The notes: generated from the letters alone by a model not told the origin. DNA of 64,000 nt from Mycogone perniciosa (GCA_025331125.1 JAOALB010000160.1:1-64000); one strand, 5' to 3'. Positions 21,734 to 32,984 are shown, counted from the first letter of the stretch. Program-made: numbers and translations.

Positions 21734-22837
21734 ATGGAGTGCGGTTTGGGCCACGACAATAACGACCTGCAACGTCGTGTGCTCCAGAGTACGCTCGACG
21801 AAGTGGCGGCGCGAGAGGAGCGTGCTGCCGACTGCTGCGTCATCTGCCTCGAGATCATCAGCGCGCCTTGCGACTTGCTTCCATGCGGGCATCACAACTT
21901 TGACTACCTCTGCATCATAAGTTGGCTGTACGAGACACCTGTATGCCCGCTTTGCAAAGCCCCCGTGTCCAGAGTGCTCCATGGACCGCCACAGCGCCGC
22001 CAAACGACCTCCTTTGACCTCAAGCCCCAACCGCCAAAGGCCCCTCAACCGCCAAAGGCCCCTCAACCGCCTCGCTCCTCGAGAAGATTCCTTCCTTCGT
22101 CCCTCGACGACCGTCGGGTACGGCCTCCATTCCGCCGCTCACGAGACAGGCCACGCACGGAACTTGGATTTCCAGCTACGCCTTTGGACGAGGTTGGCGG
22201 GAAGCGGCACGAAATATATCGCCATAAGCTATACTCGAAACATGTCGGTTCAAATCGCCTCTCGCACTACCGCGAACTTACCCCCGCGATGTTCTGCAAC
22301 GATAACGAGCTTGTCTCGCGCGCACGCATGTGGATTCGCCGCGAGCTACAAGTCTTCTCCTTCCTTGTCGTCGACGAGACGGAAACTATGATGCCCCGTT
22401 CCGAAGATGGCAGCGCGAGGGTTGCTCTGGAGCGACGGCGGGCTAACAATGCCGAGTTTCTGATGGAGTACATCGTTGCGATTCTAAAGACGGTAGATAT
22501 AATGGGCAGCGCTGGCCAGGCTGAGGACATGCTCTCTGACTTTCTGGGCCGAGAACACACGAGACTATTCTTGCACGAGCTGCGGGCGTGGCTAAGGAGT
22601 CCATACACAAAACTCGAAGACTGGGATAGGGCAGTTCAGTATGACACGACTGAATTGAGACATGGGCCTACCACAACCAATTCAGACCCGCGACAGAACC
22701 AGAATGGGCATAGAGGGACAAGTGATCGGGACTCTTACCGTCCCAATAATTCGCCAAGAAGGCACCACAAGAGGAGGCATTCATCACGATACGAGCCTTA
22801 TCGTAATAGAGGCCACAGGGGCGAGACTAAGGAATGA
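21734..22837 (+). CDS. Topors-like RING finger protein (probable E3 ubiquitin ligase)
   Basis: This is a single-exon gene of 367 residues. The RING domain is at about 34-74: C35-x2-C38, then PC51-G-H-H54, D57, C60 and C71-P-L-C74. The fifth ligand position is Asp57 where Topors has Cys, so the finger is a variant; the Zn ligands are assigned by eye. After a Pro-rich linker with tandem PPKAPQ units comes a second conserved block, YRHKLYSKHVGSNRLSHYREL followed by RARMWIRRELQVFSFL. A helical block follows with RRANNAEFLMEYIVAILKTVD and LGREHTRLFLHELRAWLRSPY. This layout matches fungal Topors-like ligases, whose animal relative joins ubiquitin and SUMO to nuclear proteins. The C-terminal 60 residues are Arg/His/Asn-rich and probably disordered. 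The gene is divergent to SLD2, from which its ATG is 382 bases away. Confidence 0.85.
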   Translation: MECGLGHDNNDLQRRVLQSTLDEVAAREERAADCCVICLEIISAPCDLLPCGHHNFDYLCIISWLYETPVCPLCKAPVSRVLHGPPQRRQTTSFDLKPQPPKAPQPPKAPQPPRSSRRFLPSSLDDRRVRPPFRRSRDRPRTELGFPATPLDEVGGKRHEIYRHKLYSKHVGSNRLSHYRELTPAMFCNDNELVSRARMWIRRELQVFSFLVVDETETMMPRSEDGSARVALERRRANNAEFLMEYIVAILKTVDIMGSAGQAEDMLSDFLGREHTRLFLHELRAWLRSPYTKLEDWDRAVQYDTTELRHGPTTTNSDPRQNQNGHRGTSDRDSYRPNNSPRRHHKRRHSSRYEPYRNRGHRGETKE

Positions 22838-23264
22838 GAATTACTAGGCAGCTTGGAGTATGACTTTGGATGACAGAAGAACGGCGGAATATGATACCCA
22901 TAAGACGGAGCGATAATAAATTATATTAGATAGTATTAGAACACAAGAGCACATATAGCCTAGGCAACGCATATGAATCAGGGGTTGCTATTTTAAGAAA
23001 TTCACTTTTGATACATGATATGAGAGATATGACTCCTTCAGCAAAATGCCGTCGGTTCATCACCACTCCGCAAAATGGGCGGAAGTCCGCCAACTAGAGG
23101 AGTCGGACACGCAATCGTTGAGAACGACTCTCCGAGGACTATTATAGGTTGCCTCCTTTCCCAAGACAGAGAATAAATATATAATACCCGAGTCTGCTCA
23201 ATCATTGCGCCTTCACACATCAACATATCCTGAACACAACTCAACTCAACTCAACTAACTCATC
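22838..23264. other. Short intergenic region upstream of the DsbA-like gene
   Basis: This is 427 bases, AT-rich in its first half (about 22910-22990). A CAACTCAACT repeat lies just before the start codon of the next gene. No other feature was seen. Confidence 0.5.
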
Positions 23265-23942
23265 ATGACCAATTACGACATCACCATCATATCAGACACC
23301 GTCTGCCCCTTCTGCTACCTCGGCCGCGCCCACCTCGCCCGCACAATCTCTCTCTTCCGCAAAACCGTCCCTGGCGCCTCATCCTCCACCTTCACCATCC
23401 GCTGGCACGCCTACCAACTCAGCCGCTCCGCAGCTCCCGGCATCTCCACGCCCGTAACAGACATTGCCGTGGAGAAGTTCGGCGCGCATCGTCTCCCCGC
23501 CAAGCAGGCGCGTATGGCGCAGCTCGGCGAGTCGGCGGGCTTCAACTTTACGTTCAAAGGCCGCATCGGCAATACGCGGGACTCGCACCGCGTGGCGCAT
23601 CTGGGAAGGCAAGTCGGCGGGTTTGAGATGGAGGATCGGGTTATGCAGGAGGTCATGCGCATGTTCTTTGAGGATGGCGGGGATATCACTTCCCACGAGG
23701 ACTTGGCTGGTGCGGCAGAGAGGGCGGGCATTGAGAGGGAGGTGGCGAGGAAGTGGCTGGAGGACGGGTCGGGGGGTGAAGATGTGGATAGGGAGGTTGA
23801 TGAGGCGGAGAGGATGGGTGTGAAGGGAGTGCCCAAGTTCATTATCGATGGCAAGTATGAGGTTGATGGGGCGGATGATGTGTCGGCTTTCTTTGAGGGA
23901 TTGTTGCAGGCGAAGGAGGAGAAGGAGAAGACTGCGGCATAG
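23265..23942 (+). CDS. DsbA/FrnE-like thioredoxin-fold oxidoreductase
   Basis: This is a single-exon gene of 225 residues, the usual length for the FrnE/DsbA-like branch, which also includes 2-hydroxychromene-2-carboxylate isomerase relatives. The active site C14-P-F-C17 lies straight after the first beta strand (YDITIISDTVCPFCYLG). The helical insert spans about 40-165. The cis-Pro loop GVKGVPKFIIDGKYEVDGAD (about 185-205) closes the fold, followed by the last helix. No signal peptide is visible, so it is probably cytosolic, and the substrate is unknown. The ending VPKFIIDGKYEVDGADDVSAFFEGL is typical of FrnE proteins linked to redox stress in bacteria. The gene ends 72 bases before the converging SPC34 stop, so the mRNAs may overlap at their 3' ends. 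Confidence 0.9.
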   Translation: MTNYDITIISDTVCPFCYLGRAHLARTISLFRKTVPGASSSTFTIRWHAYQLSRSAAPGISTPVTDIAVEKFGAHRLPAKQARMAQLGESAGFNFTFKGRIGNTRDSHRVAHLGRQVGGFEMEDRVMQEVMRMFFEDGGDITSHEDLAGAAERAGIEREVARKWLEDGSGGEDVDREVDEAERMGVKGVPKFIIDGKYEVDGADDVSAFFEGLLQAKEEKEKTAA

Positions 23943-24014
23943 TTAAAGGGCTGTCCATTTCATTCCTGTATTGGGTATCATTTCAAGGCGCCAACACTTA
24001 TACAATACATCCTC

Positions 24015-24847
24015 TTACATGCTCCTTAATCCCCCGAGATCCTTCTCCATCGATCTCAGCCTCGCCTGAAGCTCCCTCTTCCTCAACTCCATCTGCCTCG
24101 CCTCCTCCTCCTCCCTCCGTAAATCCTCCTCTGTCCACACCCCACTCTCATCCTCCACTTCTGCATCCTGCCCATCCTCCTCCTCATCCTCATCGTGGTC
24201 CATCCATCCCTTGTTCATGCTTGCCAACTGCTCCGTTTGCTCCGCCACTCTAGCCTCATAATACGCCGTCGTATTCTTCCCATTGCGGTATCTACTCCGC
24301 AGCGCCGTAATCGTCTCCCGAGCGCCAGGCAACTCATACACGCCACAGAGCTTCTCTGCGCCTCGCAGGAGCACTTCCACATCGATATCACCCTTGCGGT
24401 CTGTCTCGCCCCGACGAAGCTGTTCGTGCATCTCACCACCCAGGACAGCTGCGACAGCCGTGTGGCGCCGAGGATTTGACTTTGCACCGCTCCGCGCGGG
24501 CGGGCCTGTGGTTACTTCGCCCTCGGCAACGTTGAAGACCGTTTGTCGTCGGTTCGACGACGTTTTGACCTCTTTCTCTGCGGATTTGGAGGGCTTCGAT
24601 GGAGGGGGCGGCGGAGGGACGGAGAATAAGGCGCGTTCGTGGGCTTCGGTGTCACGGATGAGAGATGTGATGTCGTGGTTGGAGAGTAATGCATTGGTGA
24701 AGATCTTGGGGGGCGGGAAGCTGCCGGGTTCATGTAAGTTATTTGAGGTAGTATGCTTGTGGAGATCGGGGTCAGAGCGTACGGGAGGGAGTCGATTTCT
24801 TGACAGGAGTAGTTGATTTGCTCGAGGTGAGCTGCCAGGAGAGACAT
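24015..24847 (-). CDS. SPC34: DASH/Dam1 complex subunit Spc34
   Basis: This is an outer-kinetochore protein of the fungal DASH ring, which couples chromosomes to microtubule ends. It has two exons, 24847-24783 and 24720-24015, around a 62-bp intron (donor GTACGC, acceptor GGCAG, phase 2). The protein is 256 residues. The spliced start MSLLAAHLEQINYSCQEIDS followed by LPFPPPKIFTNALLSNHDIT is diagnostic of Spc34. A Ser/Thr/Lys-rich linker has an RRQTVF Aurora/Ipl1-like site, in keeping with Ipl1 control of yeast Spc34. The C-terminal half has RGAEKLCGVYELPGARETI and a long coiled coil with a strongly acidic stretch (DEDEEEDGQDAE) before EEDLRREEEEARQMELRKRE. Without the intron the first exon shifts out of frame, so the splice is well supported. 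Confidence 0.93.
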
Positions 24848-26150
24848 TGTGAGAAACTGGCTCTGGTGTCGTGGGACGAGTCTATTGAATGGATGTCACA
24901 GCTGTCGAACAAGAGTTTGGGGCTTTGTTGGAGCACCGATTAAGCTGATTTGAAACTGCTTGAGAGCAGAGAGCAGAGGGCAGAGTCGTGGATATCGAGG
25001 CGAGTTTCTATGGAATAATAGAAGTCAACAAAACACGACTATGGAGGGGTCGTCATTTCGTAGTGAATCTACTTCTTAAGGTACGGAGTACTACTAATCG
25101 ATACCCCACTAAGACGATCCACAGCGGGGCGTACCCGTAGTCCCACACCACCTTCTCGAAGTACCAAATCAGGACATGAAATGGACCTCAGACCAAGAGA
25201 TTTATACCTGTATTTCGCTTTTCGTATTGTTTTATGGCGACTGATGACTTGACCTGTTGCGAAAACGATGCCGTTATTTCATGCTTCAATACATCACTAT
25301 GTAGTACAAAATCTCTGAGAGACTCGGGTGCTCGCCTTACACGCCAGAACACCAACGTGATCCTCTACACGCAAGGCGTGCTCTCGTCTGACCCCTCGTG
25401 ACGCCACTGTTTGATATTGGCTTCGTCTGCCTCGATCAGTTAGACGGAAGACTAGATATGATGCTTCTCCGCTGTCTGAGCCTTACAGCAGGCTTGGGGG
25501 CCCCTGCACGACTGACGACGTAGACGACAAGTTAAAAATGGATCATGTCGTGCCATGAAGCTTACACCTTGATGGAAACTCGCCGTCCTGCCATGTATCA
25601 CCACAGAAGCAAAAGAAGAAGGGAAACCTGGAGCAACACCAGTCTATTTTGTCTATCAAAGTATAAAACGCTAGTTACCTAATGATACCAAGTGTCCTGC
25701 CATAGATGCGAGCACATGTACCTCCATATTCCGCCGAGTCGAAAGCGCAAAAGCAATGGTCTATAAGGTATCCAAGAGAAGGAAAGAATTTTTGCGGGCG
25801 CTGAAGTCAAGAGCAAAATCAAGACGCAACAGGGACAGCCGTGGTATCCCCCCTTGTAGTCAGGATCCCAACTTCCCCTAGCGAGTTTGGAGGGATCCGG
25901 TGACCAGACTAGGGGGGTCTTCAATGCGGAGGTTCACGAGTTGACGCCTTGTCAGCCCTGTCCACCAGTACAATGCGCCAGGGAGTATTACTCCATACCC
26001 AGCGCCCGGATAGAGTTTTATCAGGGGCATGTGGAGGCCTCTGCTTTATTTTTTTTCGTAACGTCATTCATCATCACCGTCGTCATATCGTTTTGCTTCG
26101 CTCGTAAATGCTGCAATATGCTCAAGCCACCACCGTTCTGCTTCCTTTTT
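24848..26150. other. Intergenic region between SPC34 and an acidic unknown protein
   Basis: 1.3 kb. One exact motif copy sits at 25082-25090. No repeat array, RNA gene or convincing exon was identified. Confidence 0.5.
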
Positions 26151-27272
26151 TTAGTTCGAGTCCGTCTCCATAATCTCCATGGTGTAATATGGCAGCTCCT
26201 GTGCGAGACGCAGCTCGTTTGCATACTCGTCGTCACTTGAGTTGGGCTCCTCCAGCTCGTCGATTCGTGGCGCTGGGGGATCCTGGAAGAGCAAGCTGCC
26301 GCGATGCAGTCTCTTGCGGAAGCGTCGAGCACTGGATCCGACCTCGTTGACATCTAGAGCCCCGTCGTTGTCATCCGAGTCACTAAGTTCGCTATGTGTC
26401 CGCTTTCCGAAGCTGCTAGACACGCTCACTCTTCGGATGCGTTTGAGCTCCTGCTGCCTCCTGACAAATGCAATCTCGTCCAAACCAAGCTCGCCTTCGT
26501 TGTCTGATGTTTCGTTGCTGCAATTGAGGTTCTTGAGGTTCTGCATCATGCCCTTGTCCAAGTCTTTGTGCCGTGACCTAGAACGGCTCCGGTTCGACTC
26601 GATCTCGGTAGGGAAGAGAACGTCCAGACCTTCGCAATCGCTATCCATTGGATCCACGTCCTCTATTGTGAAGTCACAGGCCTCGGTTGGGGCTGGGACT
26701 GGGACTGGGGCTGGGGCAGTGGCGTGCACGGGGCCTTCTCGTGCAGGCTTGTTCGACTCGGCCTCTGATTCAGCCTCAGAACCAGCTGCAGCGTCCGATT
26801 CAGATTCAGATTCCGAGTCAGCATCTGACCCCAATTCCGAATCCGCCTCTGAATCCACATCTGCATCCAACTCTTCAGACTGGGAGGCCTCGCCTCCAGC
26901 CGGGTTAATTTGAGGCTGTGGCGGTGAGTTGGGCAGGCTGACCACGCTGGCGCTCTCGGAGGAAGCATCCTCGGTCGGTTCCGCTTGAGCATCAGATGAG
27001 GATGATGACGATCGAGGACTCAATTGCTCCACCGGACAATAGCTGAATTGATGTCCATTTCCGTAGGGCTTGATGTTAGGGTCCTGAGCAAGCGTGCTGG
27101 CAAAGAGATAGAACTGCGACTGCGTCTTCTTGCGTGGGAGCAGCGGCGAGGCGATTGGCGTGTCAGGCGGTGAAGTCGGGTCGACGGTCTGCAAGGCCGA
27201 CATCTTCGCTGGCAAGAGCTTCAGATTCGGCGTCGATGACCGCCGTCGAAGGTTTCTACTGTGTCTGACCAT
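26151..27272 (-). CDS. Acidic, Ser-rich protein of unknown function
   Basis: I do not recognise a domain. The open frame extends further upstream, but the ATG at 27272 gives the most natural start (MVRHSRNLRRRSSTPNLKLL) and a 373-residue protein. The N-terminus is basic, followed by PTSPPDTPIASPLLPRKK and a short folded-looking segment TQSQFYLFASTLAQDPNIKP. Residues about 134-172 are a low-complexity Asp/Ser/Glu/Ala tract. The C-terminal 150 residues are rich in charged residues with RSRSRSRHKD, LGLDEIAFVRRQQELKRIRR and an acidic patch DELEEPNSSDDEYANELRLAQELPYY. The protein looks largely disordered, nuclear and probably phosphorylated (many S-D/E and SP sites). Lengthy codon continuity through the Ser/Asp tract supports a real gene; the function is unknown. 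Confidence 0.75.
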   Translation of the reverse strand: MVRHSRNLRRRSSTPNLKLLPAKMSALQTVDPTSPPDTPIASPLLPRKKTQSQFYLFASTLAQDPNIKPYGNGHQFSYCPVEQLSPRSSSSSSDAQAEPTEDASSESASVVSLPNSPPQPQINPAGGEASQSEELDADVDSEADSELGSDADSESESESDAAAGSEAESEAESNKPAREGPVHATAPAPVPVPAPTEACDFTIEDVDPMDSDCEGLDVLFPTEIESNRSRSRSRHKDLDKGMMQNLKNLNCSNETSDNEGELGLDEIAFVRRQQELKRIRRVSVSSSFGKRTHSELSDSDDNDGALDVNEVGSSARRFRKRLHRGSLLFQDPPAPRIDELEEPNSSDDEYANELRLAQELPYYTMEIMETDSN

Positions 27273-30200
27273 GATTTGTATCGTTGTCCTTTCTTCGTCG
27301 TCGCTGAAAAAAACGTATGTAAATGGTTCCAATTCGTCGCGACGTAAACGTATGTATGTGTGGTTGTATGGTTGTATGGCTAGAGGGCGGCTCCCTCTGT
27401 CTTTGTTTGTTTGTTGTCCCCTGGGGAAATAATAAAACGTTGTCTCGGCCGTCTCGACCTCGTGTTTCGGATCAGCGGTACGTGTGATTGCTAGTGGTAC
27501 GGAGTACGGAGTGGTATGTAGTATGATGAATCGGATCGTTGGCCTTGGAAGTTGCGTGGGGCACCTCAGTTGGAATGGAGAAGGGGGGGAAAAATTCAAG
27601 AGTTGCTGCGCGGGGTGCAGCCATCAATCAGCATAAAAAAAAAAGCAGAGAGCAATTCGCACGTACGTACGGTTACAATGACAATGCGCAGCCCGGGGTG
27701 TGTGTGGCGGAAAACGTGAGGGGAGCAGGGGCCTTCTCGCCAGATAGATAGATAAGATATGTCAAACTTCAAGCCAAAAAAGACGTCAAGAAGTCAGGGT
27801 CCAAAGGAGGAACCTCCAGCACGGAGAAGAGGATACTAGCCGGCTTGTGATTGGGAGCATGATAAATTCCCTGGGGGAATGGCTTTTAAGGCCCTGGTCT
27901 GGTCGTCGACGTGTTGGTTACACCCTTTCGGCACCCACACGGCGGCTTTGGTTGTCGTAGGGAGAATCAAAGGCGCGGGAGAGTAGAAGTAGGGAGAAGG
28001 GGGGAGAAGAACAAGGAAGCCTAGGTGAGGAGGGACCGGAGGAGGAGGAGGAGCAGCAGCAACAGCAGCGCAATATGCAGGTAGGCACGCGGATAATAAT
28101 AATAATAGCAGAAGTAAAAGAAAAGAAAAAAAATAAGCCCGTGGGATCTGCTGCCGAATAGCTGGCTGGTGCTGAAAAAACAGGCGTTTGGCCAGCCCTG
28201 GGGGGTCTCCGGCAGAGCGAGCAATGGGTATCCAACGGACTGGCCAGAGAGGGCTTCAAGGGCTTGTCAAAGAGACAAGACGCAGCAGCCGAGCGCCGGT
28301 TCAAAGGATGGAGAGGCTCGGGATAATACCAAGGCACCACGTACCAACCTGGCTGGCAGCTTACTTGAGGCTAGGGACCAAGCGATGTAGGAAGAGCATC
28401 ACAGCACTGACGTAAAGGCGTCTTCGTCCTCGTACTCTGTGAATACTTCGTATATGAAGTAAGTACACAAAGTATAAAAATAGATGTGTGAGATCCAGGA
28501 CTCCAGGATATTATTGTTTTTGTGGCAGGGCCATTTAATGGGGCTGATGGCACAATAATAATACTACCTTCACTTGGTAACAAGGTCGGCACCACCACCG
28601 GTCTTCTCCGATGCTATACTCGTGCTGCTGCTCCTTTCTATGACGGAGCCTGGAGCCCTGACCTACGAGTATAGTAGGATATTGTTAGGATGATTGAGTT
28701 ACCGAGTGAGAAGTTTGGACATCCGTTGATTTTATCCATTTATTGAAGTCCATTCAAACAAGCCTGCTAGGCCCAGCAGACGCTAGCCAGCTGAGATGGG
28801 TATTTTCCTGCGGTCCGTCTGTCACCTAGGAGGACTATACCCACCTGGACAGGGCATCGCCGTTATGTTTGGGCATCAATGCTTCCGTAGACGCTGATCC
28901 AGTCGCCCGTCCATTCGAATCGCATCGGTGCCTGCGGAATTAAATGCGAGATGAGGTGAAAAATTTTCCTCTTCGACATACGGAGCACATGCATACATAT
29001 TACATGATTAGTAGATGCGTGTTGGACCGCTGGTGTGCGTCGAATGGCTCGTTCCCCTGGCACCAAGCATGCTTCTGGACCAAACCGAGCCTTGTGTGAG
29101 CTGTCAAAGGCCCGTGTCAAGCGGGTGACAATAAAGCAGGGACTGCAAGACATCTGGAATGCCACACCTCACTCTGCTGTGGATGACTCTAATTGTCACC
29201 GTTAACTCTTGTTGCTATACTTCGTAGGTAACTCATATCTTCAGTAGTGGTTGTTTAGTTTATAGTCCATGGTATATATAACACAATACAATGGTGAATA
29301 CTTCGTACTCTCATCAGTAACAACCTACCAGTACTCCGTACTTCTGACGAGTCCAGGGATCTAGCCTGTTTGATTGGGTGGCAATGCCGAAGTACGAGCT
29401 GCATGTTTGGTGCATGAGCAAGTCAATTACTTCGTAGACAGTCAGAACTGTGTGCAAAGAAGATTTTGATACCCTGGCAACACGGTAACACAGCGCCTAG
29501 TCGGCACCTACCCATGCAAGTCCACGGTAGAGTCCACCCTGCTAGCAGACCGACTTCGTCCTTGGACAGGGAGAAGCAGAGAGGGCAACATCCAGAGATT
29601 ATAGATTGGGGGAATTGACCCTGCCAATTGGCATCTGAGGCATTGCAACAGAGTATACTTCGTACATCGTATGTGGTCATCAATTGCGACGGTTGGTTAA
29701 ATCTTCGAGCCATTCTTGCAAGCCATCAACTTCTGCTGTACGGAGCATAGTTGACGGCATAGCCTTGTCATCATCGGAAGCGCCAAGGTAGCGCTGCGGT
29801 GAATAAGCATGCCCTATTCTCGGGATGATCGTCTCCATTCAGGTGCATCTCGTTTCTCCATCGAGTCCATCAAGCTTCGTTCCGCCGGGGCGGGTCCTTG
29901 GAAGCTGACAACATGTTCACCGTGACAAGTGTATTATTGGATATTATTCATTCCATCAGACCGCTCCCAGAAGAAAGTACTCGTGGTAGTGCCTAATGGA
30001 ATATGGATAAACGGCCCACCTTTTATCACCTCGACCGTACATACCAGAGCCGCGACCCTATCCCTTTGGCGTAGGTAGATTGTGTACCAAATCATGTTGT
30101 ACGACTCGGGAAATTCAATGGCACTACTGCTCGGTAGTTGAGGATTCCGTAGTCATAACCAAGACTTCGCAAGTGATAAATTCTATTTTCAAAAATGAGT

Positions 30201-30637
30201 TGATGGCAAAGACAGTGGAAACCCAAAGATAGCATATTATTTTTGGTTTGGATTTCAGGTTCTGTACTCCGTATATACTTCGTAGAGGTACTCCGTATTC
30301 AGTGCATCTCCATAAGGATTCCATTTTCTTATCTAATCAATGATCCACCGGGCCGACAAAAGTCCGCTCAGCCTCGACAGCAAACGAACTTCCCAAGCTT
30401 TGGAGAAATTCATTGGTCAGCCATCAGCTGCCGATGGGTCTGTGACAGCCTTCTCAACGACATTAGAGTTTCGCGGCAACGCGTCTTTCATTGTCACTTC
30501 AACTTTAACGTCAATTTATCGCCCAGTCTACTTCTGCACGTTTTTCATCATTGTTTGATTTTTCTCATATTTGTTCCCCATCCCCCCCCCTCATTTCTCC
30601 CGAGTCCTCTGTCCTCCTCTGCGCCTCCTACGACGAC
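27273..30637. other. 3.4 kb divergent intergenic region upstream of TAF12
   Basis: This is the spacer between two divergent genes. It has a purine/pyrimidine-biased segment (about 27960-28080) with GGA and GCA runs. Exact motif copies are at 27498, 29332, 30265 and 30289, and sister forms at 28444, 29218, 29299, 29656 and 30276. A 69-base exon-like piece at 28863-28931 (-) lacks partners. Confidence 0.5.
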
Positions 30638-32984
30638 ATGAATCCCGTCCCAGGCCAGGGCCAACAGGGCCAACAGGTCGCTGCTGGCCAGCAACGACCG
30701 CCGATGTATCAACCGGGTCAGATCAAAAGCCTTCCTTTCTTGAGCGAGGAGGAGAAGACGAAATACGAGCAGGGGCTTCGGGGACTGTGGTCCAAAGTGA
30801 ACAGCTCGCCGAACAACAGCCCAGACCAGATCGCTGCCAGGCAGAAGATTATAGAGTTTTCTAGAATGCTTATTGGTAAGATCCAGCAACGGCGAAATCT
30901 CGCAGCCCAGCAGCAACAGCAGCAAGCGCAGCAACAGCAAGCACAACAGCAAGTACAACAAGGACAACAGCAACCTCAAGTCCGACAGCCTGCTCCGCAA
31001 CAAAACGCGGCTCTGCAAGCCCAAGCCCAGGCTCAGGCTCAAGCACAGGCACAGGCACAGGCACAGGCACAAGCTCAAGCTCAAGCTCAAGCTCAAGCAC
31101 AAGCTCAGGCCCAGGCTCAAGCACAGGCTCAGGCCCAGGCTCAAGTACAAGCTCAGGCGCAAGCGCAACAACAGAAACAACAGCAAACACAACCTAATAC
31201 TGAGGCTTCGGCTAGTATGGCAGCTGGCCAGGCACAGAACCAAGCTGCTGCTGCTGCTGCGGCGGCGGCGGCAGCCCAGCGTCCAAAGATACCAGATCAC
31301 TACATTCAACATGTCAACAAGATGACATTTCGTCCGCCAGTGCAGCTAGCAAACAAGTCCACCGAAGCCGCGAAATGGGTTGAGGAGATGAAGGAACGAT
31401 ACGCTCGAGCTCTTATGACCATGGAGACGTCTAAGAATAAGATTTCTAGTTGGGAGAAGCTCCTAAGTGATAGGGCTCAGGCAGGGAACCCGCTCAAGGA
31501 TGAGGACCTTCGCCAATTCCAACTTCGAAAGGACCAGCAGCTGAAGATCTACGCCGAAGCCCATAAGTTTGTTGAAGGCGTTCGCAAGCAGCAAGGGAGT
31601 CTTCAGGGAGCCACTCAGGCTCATGCCAATCAAGTTGCTGCTGGGGCCACAGCCGCAGCCGTCAAACCAGGTGACGCCACTCAAGGAGCTCCAGTCACTC
31701 CAGCGGCAGCAGCCGCATCCGCAAATAAACCCCAAAACAATAACCAGAATTCTGCAATGGCCAACAACGCTGCCGCCATCGAAGCGGCCAAGAACCAGCA
31801 ACAAATGGCCGCTGGCAACCGAGTCTTGACGGTAAATGGCGCGGCAGCGGCCGCGGCAGTACAGACACAACCACGACCCATACCGAACGCTCCTGTTCCG
31901 GTGCAGCAGCAAGCCCAAGGCCAGACACAAATCCAGCCCCCAGGCCAAACCCAAGGGCAACCCCAAGGACAACCTCAGGTACAGCCCCAGGTTCAAACTC
32001 AAGTCCTAAAGCAAGAACCACCGCGACCAACACCTGTCAATACTGCTCTTGCATCCACAGCTGCTCAGGCTCAGGTGGCGGCTCAACAGGCCGCATCTCC
32101 CGCCCAAGCCGCAGCACGGATACAGGCCCCGCAAACTGCAACTCCCGTTACTGCTCCTGGCCAACCTACCCGGGCGCTTAGCCATTCTGCCGCCATGACT
32201 CTTGCCAACCAAAGAGCAGCCAACACCACGCCCGGTAGCGCACCTCTGCCAAATCAGCAAGCCAATGTCGGTCCGGCCCCATCAGTAGCTACTACCGTGA
32301 ACCAGAACATCATGAGCTCCGGGATTCAACCCCAGCAAGGTCATCCACATGCCCATCCAACACAGCAACCGCCGAGCGCGCAGGCGAGAATGCCGATCCC
32401 GAAGCAGCTGCCGGAAAAGGCCACAGCCGTTCCTCAGGGAGTAGCTGTTGGCGGCGGCGTCGCGCCTGGGCGGCCAACTATGTCTCAAGGCGGCGGTACC
32501 ATTGGAGGTGTTATGAACCAGCCAGCGATGCCTAGGGTCCCCGCCTATAATCATGATGCGGAAGGCGATCACGTATTGAGCAAGAAGAAGCTGGATGAAC
32601 TCGTACGACAAGTCTGCGGAGGAACTGCTGAGGGACAAGAGGGCAACCTGCTGACCCCAGAAGTGGAGGAGGTATGTATCAAGACCAATCTCTTGTCGGT
32701 AAATTCTGCATACACTAACTTCACTATAGAGCGTCTTGAATTTGGCTGATTCGTTCGTTGACAATGTTCTCCACGCGGCATGTCGCAACTCCAAAGAACG
32801 TGGGTCCAAGGTTCTGGAGATCCGCGATATACAGCTCGTGTTGGAGCGAACCTACAACATCCGTGTGCCGGGTTATTCGTCGGATGAGCTCCGTACCGTG
32901 CGCAAGGTCCAACCGTCGACGGGTTGGATTGCAAAGATGAGCGCTGTACAGGCAGCTAAGGTGATGCCTGGCAAAGGAGAGTAA
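30638..32984 (+). CDS. TAF12: TFIID/SAGA subunit TAF12 (histone fold)
   Basis: TAF12 pairs with TAF4 in TFIID and with Ada1 in SAGA through an H2B-like histone fold. It has two exons, 30638-32671 and 32730-32984, split by a 58-bp intron (donor GTATGT, acceptor CTATAG, phase 0). The protein is 762 residues, long for the family because of its disordered part. The N-terminus MNPVPGQGQQGQQ is followed by a conserved helical piece (SLPFLSEEEKTKYEQGLRGL). Next come Gln-rich segments with a long alternating Gln-Ala array (about residues 125-178) and more Q/A/P-rich sequence. The histone fold occupies about 645-730 and straddles the intron: VLSKKKLDELVRQVCGG before it, and SVLNLADSFVDNVLHAACR then VLEIRDIQLVLERTYNI after it. 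The ATG at 30638 is the first good Met; an alternative in-frame upstream codon is not ATG. Minus-strand frames over the Gln-Ala array are mirror artefacts. Confidence 0.95.
31013..31170 (+). repeat. In-frame hexamer array coding for (Gln-Ala)n in TAF12
   Basis: About 26 tandem CA(A/G)GC(N) units encode alternating Gln and Ala. The third bases vary among GCT, GCA and GCC, so the array is not a recent perfect slippage product. It forms a disordered linker. Confidence 0.9.

Noticed and set aside
30548..31312. Minus-strand Leu/Ser/Cys-rich frame of 254 codons
   Set aside because: It is the mirror of the Gln-Ala repeat of TAF12; repeat-coded complement frames are open by composition alone.
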